This document shows, piece by piece, positions 24,586 to 26,527 of a DNA stretch of 26,527 bases (its first letter is position 1; the number at the start of each line of letters is the position of its first letter). The stretch comes from UBA6183 sp964545895 (GTDB lineage Bacteria > Bacteroidota > Bacteroidia > UKL13-3). The DNA lies in contig CAZJHS010000041.1 in NCBI GenBank assembly GCA_964545895.1, positions 1-26,527 of the forward strand, in the 5' to 3' direction. The translations under genes and the position numbers were made by a program. The notes under the pieces are model-generated. The model saw only the letters and a list, made by a program, of their open reading frames with translations. It had not been told where the DNA came from and searched no databases.

Positions 24586-25926
24586 AATTTTAAAGATTTA
24601 AACATTAACAACCCATTGCTTAAAGCTTTGGAAGATTTGGAATACATACATCCAACACCCGTGCAAGTGCAAGCATTTCCGGTAATTATGTCGGGCCGAG
24701 ATGTAGTGGCCATAGCACAAACAGGTACTGGTAAAACCTTTGGCTATTTATTGCCAATTTTAAGGCAATTATCATACTCAGAACAACGCCACCCACGTGT
24801 GCTTATTATTGTACCTACGCGTGAGTTGGTGCTACAAGTTGAAGGCGAAGTAAAACGCTTAACTAAATACATGAGTACTCGGGTTGGTGCAATGTATGGA
24901 GGCGCCAACATCAATAAACAAAAAGAAATGGTTTTTGCCGGCCTTGATGTGTTGGTTTCAACCCCAGGTCGTTTAATAGATTTGGCAAGTATTGGAGCTA
25001 TAAAACTAACCAATATTCAAAAATTGGTGATTGATGAGGTAGATGAAATGCTGGAGCAAGAGTTTAGAGCACAACTAAATTCTATTATGGATTATTTGCC
25101 AGCCAAGCGTCAAAATATTTTATTTTCGGCAACACTTACCGAAGAAGTAGAAAAGTACTTTGGTGAGTTTTTTAATAACCCTGTAAAAGTAGAAGTTGCA
25201 GCACACGGAACTCCGTTAGAAAAAATTATACAAGAAGCTTACTACGTGCCTAATTTTGGTACTAAGGTAAACTTGCTTACTCATTTGTTGCAAACCAACG
25301 AAAGCTTAAGTAAGGTGTTGGTATTTGTATCTAAAATTAAAAATGCCGATAAGCTTTTTGAAATGATGCACCAAAATTTTGCTGGTCAATTGGGTTTACT
25401 ACACTCGCGCAAACCACAAACACAGCGTTTTGATGCCTTGAATAAATTTACCAATAACGAAAACCGAGTTTTAATTGCTACGGATGTGGCTGCACGTGGT
25501 TTAGATGTGGTAGATGTTACACACGTTATAAACTTTGATACACCCGATAATCCAAACGATTACCTTCACCGTATTGGTCGTACTGGCCGTATTGGTAAAG
25601 ATGGTACCGCTATAACATTCATCAACCCAAAAGAAGAAGAGTATATTCCAGAAATAGAAACTGTAATGAATAAACAAATTACAGTACTTGATTTTCCGCA
25701 AGAAGTAGCGTTATCGAAATTATTTAGCGATGATGAGAAACCTAAATTACGCGAAAAAAATTACTTAAAAGCAGTTAAACCTGCTGATGAGCGAGGAGCT
25801 TCTTTCCACGAGAAAAAAGACAAAAACAAGAAAGTAAATTTAGGCGGTTCGTACAAAAAGAATGGTGGTAAAACTCGTTCGGTAAACCGTAATGTATTGC
25901 GCAAACGTGCTGCTAAACGCGGCTAA
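24583..25926 (+). CDS. DEAD/DEAH-box RNA helicase
   Basis: This 447-residue SF2 RNA helicase unwinds short duplexes in ribosome assembly or mRNA turnover. The motifs in order are: Q motif PTPVQ (24-28), motif I AQTGTGKT (45-52), PTREL (78-82), TPGR (127-130), motif II (151-154), SAT (182-184), VLIATDVAARGLD (296-308) and HRIGRTGR (329-336). Motif II reads DEVD instead of DEAD; the catalytic Asp-Glu pair is kept. The tail after 390 is short, basic and low in complexity, typical of RNA-binding extensions. A 154-base gap separates it from the pcrA-like gene, and the LOG-family gene follows after 13 bases, probably in the same transcript. Confidence 0.95.
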   Translation: MNFKDLNINNPLLKALEDLEYIHPTPVQVQAFPVIMSGRDVVAIAQTGTGKTFGYLLPILRQLSYSEQRHPRVLIIVPTRELVLQVEGEVKRLTKYMSTRVGAMYGGANINKQKEMVFAGLDVLVSTPGRLIDLASIGAIKLTNIQKLVIDEVDEMLEQEFRAQLNSIMDYLPAKRQNILFSATLTEEVEKYFGEFFNNPVKVEVAAHGTPLEKIIQEAYYVPNFGTKVNLLTHLLQTNESLSKVLVFVSKIKNADKLFEMMHQNFAGQLGLLHSRKPQTQRFDALNKFTNNENRVLIATDVAARGLDVVDVTHVINFDTPDNPNDYLHRIGRTGRIGKDGTAITFINPKEEEYIPEIETVMNKQITVLDFPQEVALSKLFSDDEKPKLREKNYLKAVKPADERGASFHEKKDKNKKVNLGGSYKKNGGKTRSVNRNVLRKRAAKRG

Positions 25927-25939
25927 TAAGCATTAAAGA

Positions 25940-26512
25940 ATGAGCATAAAAAGAATAGCAGTATACTGTGGTTCATCGGTTGGCGATGAAGAAATATATA
26001 AAACCGAAGCCATTGCTTTAGTGCAAGCCATGCATGCACGTGGATTTGGATTAGTATATGGAGGCGGCAACGTTGGCATAATGGGTATAATTGCCGATGA
26101 AATGCTTAGTTTGGGTGGCGAAGTAATAGGCGTTATCCCAAAAAGATTAATGGATAAGGAAGTGGGCCACACAGGCCTTACCCAGCAAATTGTGGTTGAT
26201 AGCATGCACGAACGTAAAGCTAAAATGTTCGACCTATGTGATGCTTGTATTGCTTTGCCAGGTGGTATTGGCACCATGGAAGAATTGTTTGAAGCATTTA
26301 CATGGAGCCAACTTGGTTTTCATTACAAACCTTGCGGAGTGTTAAATACCAATGGTTTTTACAAGCCGCTTGATGATTTATTGCAACACATGGTTAACCA
26401 TAAATTTTTAAAGCAAGATTTTAAAAACATGTTGCTGTTTAAAAATAACGTAACAGATTTATTAAACGAGTTAGAAATTTTTGAGTTTCCACAAACGCTA
26501 AAGTGGCATTAG
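25940..26512 (+). CDS. LOG-family nucleotide 5'-monophosphate phosphoribohydrolase (TIGR00730)
   Basis: This 190-residue Rossmann-fold protein carries both family signatures: GGGNVGIMG (41-49) and PGGIGTMEE (107-115). The segment MHERKAKM (89-96) holds the conserved Arg and Lys. Members hydrolyse the N-glycosidic bond of nucleoside monophosphates (cytokinin ribotides in plants, AMP and similar in bacteria), although many were once annotated as lysine decarboxylases. The protein is full length and ends 15 bases before the window edge. It follows the DEAD-box gene by 13 bases. Confidence 0.93.
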   Translation: MSIKRIAVYCGSSVGDEEIYKTEAIALVQAMHARGFGLVYGGGNVGIMGIIADEMLSLGGEVIGVIPKRLMDKEVGHTGLTQQIVVDSMHERKAKMFDLCDACIALPGGIGTMEELFEAFTWSQLGFHYKPCGVLNTNGFYKPLDDLLQHMVNHKFLKQDFKNMLLFKNNVTDLLNELEIFEFPQTLKWH

Positions 26513-26527
26513 GGTGGGATGTTGATT

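Overview
The window reads as ordinary chromosome from a member of the Bacteroidota, probably a Chitinophagales/Sphingobacteriales-type lineage. The evidence is: AT-rich DNA; three secreted proteins with C-terminal type IX secretion (T9SS) sorting domains; a DUF3098 gene between ftsX and uppP; weak or absent Shine-Dalgarno sites; and a Bacteroidota-type promoter (TTG then TAnnTTTG) in front of ftsX. No phage, integrase, transposase, CRISPR array, tRNA or rRNA is visible.

Layout. Positions 1-121 hold the 3' end of a plus-strand gene, possibly DUF72. Positions 141-540 hold a tandem array of hairpin-rich, REP/BIME-like repeats, closed by a strong bidirectional terminator at 545-580. From 598 to 13840 there are twelve minus-strand genes. 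In transcription order they are ftsX, a DUF3098 gene, uppP, truB, two paralogous T9SS cargo genes, ribF, an M23/LysM endopeptidase gene, an NhaD-type antiporter gene, a PASTA membrane protein gene, a large T9SS cargo gene and a rhodanese gene. Two junctions (ribF/M23 and PASTA/T9SS) are 4-base ATGA overlaps. The theme is envelope biogenesis (division, undecaprenyl phosphate recycling, peptidoglycan hydrolysis, PASTA) with housekeeping genes (truB, ribF) mixed in.

Positions 13841-14091 hold the ftsX promoter and two inverted repeats. Next come three minus-strand genes: a GT4 glycosyltransferase, a small four-helix-bundle (23S-IVS/S23-like) gene and dapD. The four-helix-bundle gene carries an in-frame amber stop, and its lost C-terminus is still readable downstream. 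It sits between two low-complexity repeat tracts in opposite orientation. One of those tracts encodes the N-terminus of the glycosyltransferase.

From 16703 the layout changes. A plus-strand GNAT-nitrilase fusion gene converges, across a GC-rich bidirectional terminator, on a minus-strand outer-membrane porin gene. A minus-strand predicted outer-membrane protein gene (DUF6588-like) and a divergent second porin follow. The window ends with plus-strand genes for a PcrA/UvrD helicase, a DEAD-box RNA helicase and a LOG-family phosphoribohydrolase.

I did not find a clear new defence or biosynthetic system. The observations most worth checking are the BIME-like array with covarying hairpins, the interrupted four-helix-bundle gene with its inverted repeat flanks, and the T9SS paralogue pair lying between truB and ribF.
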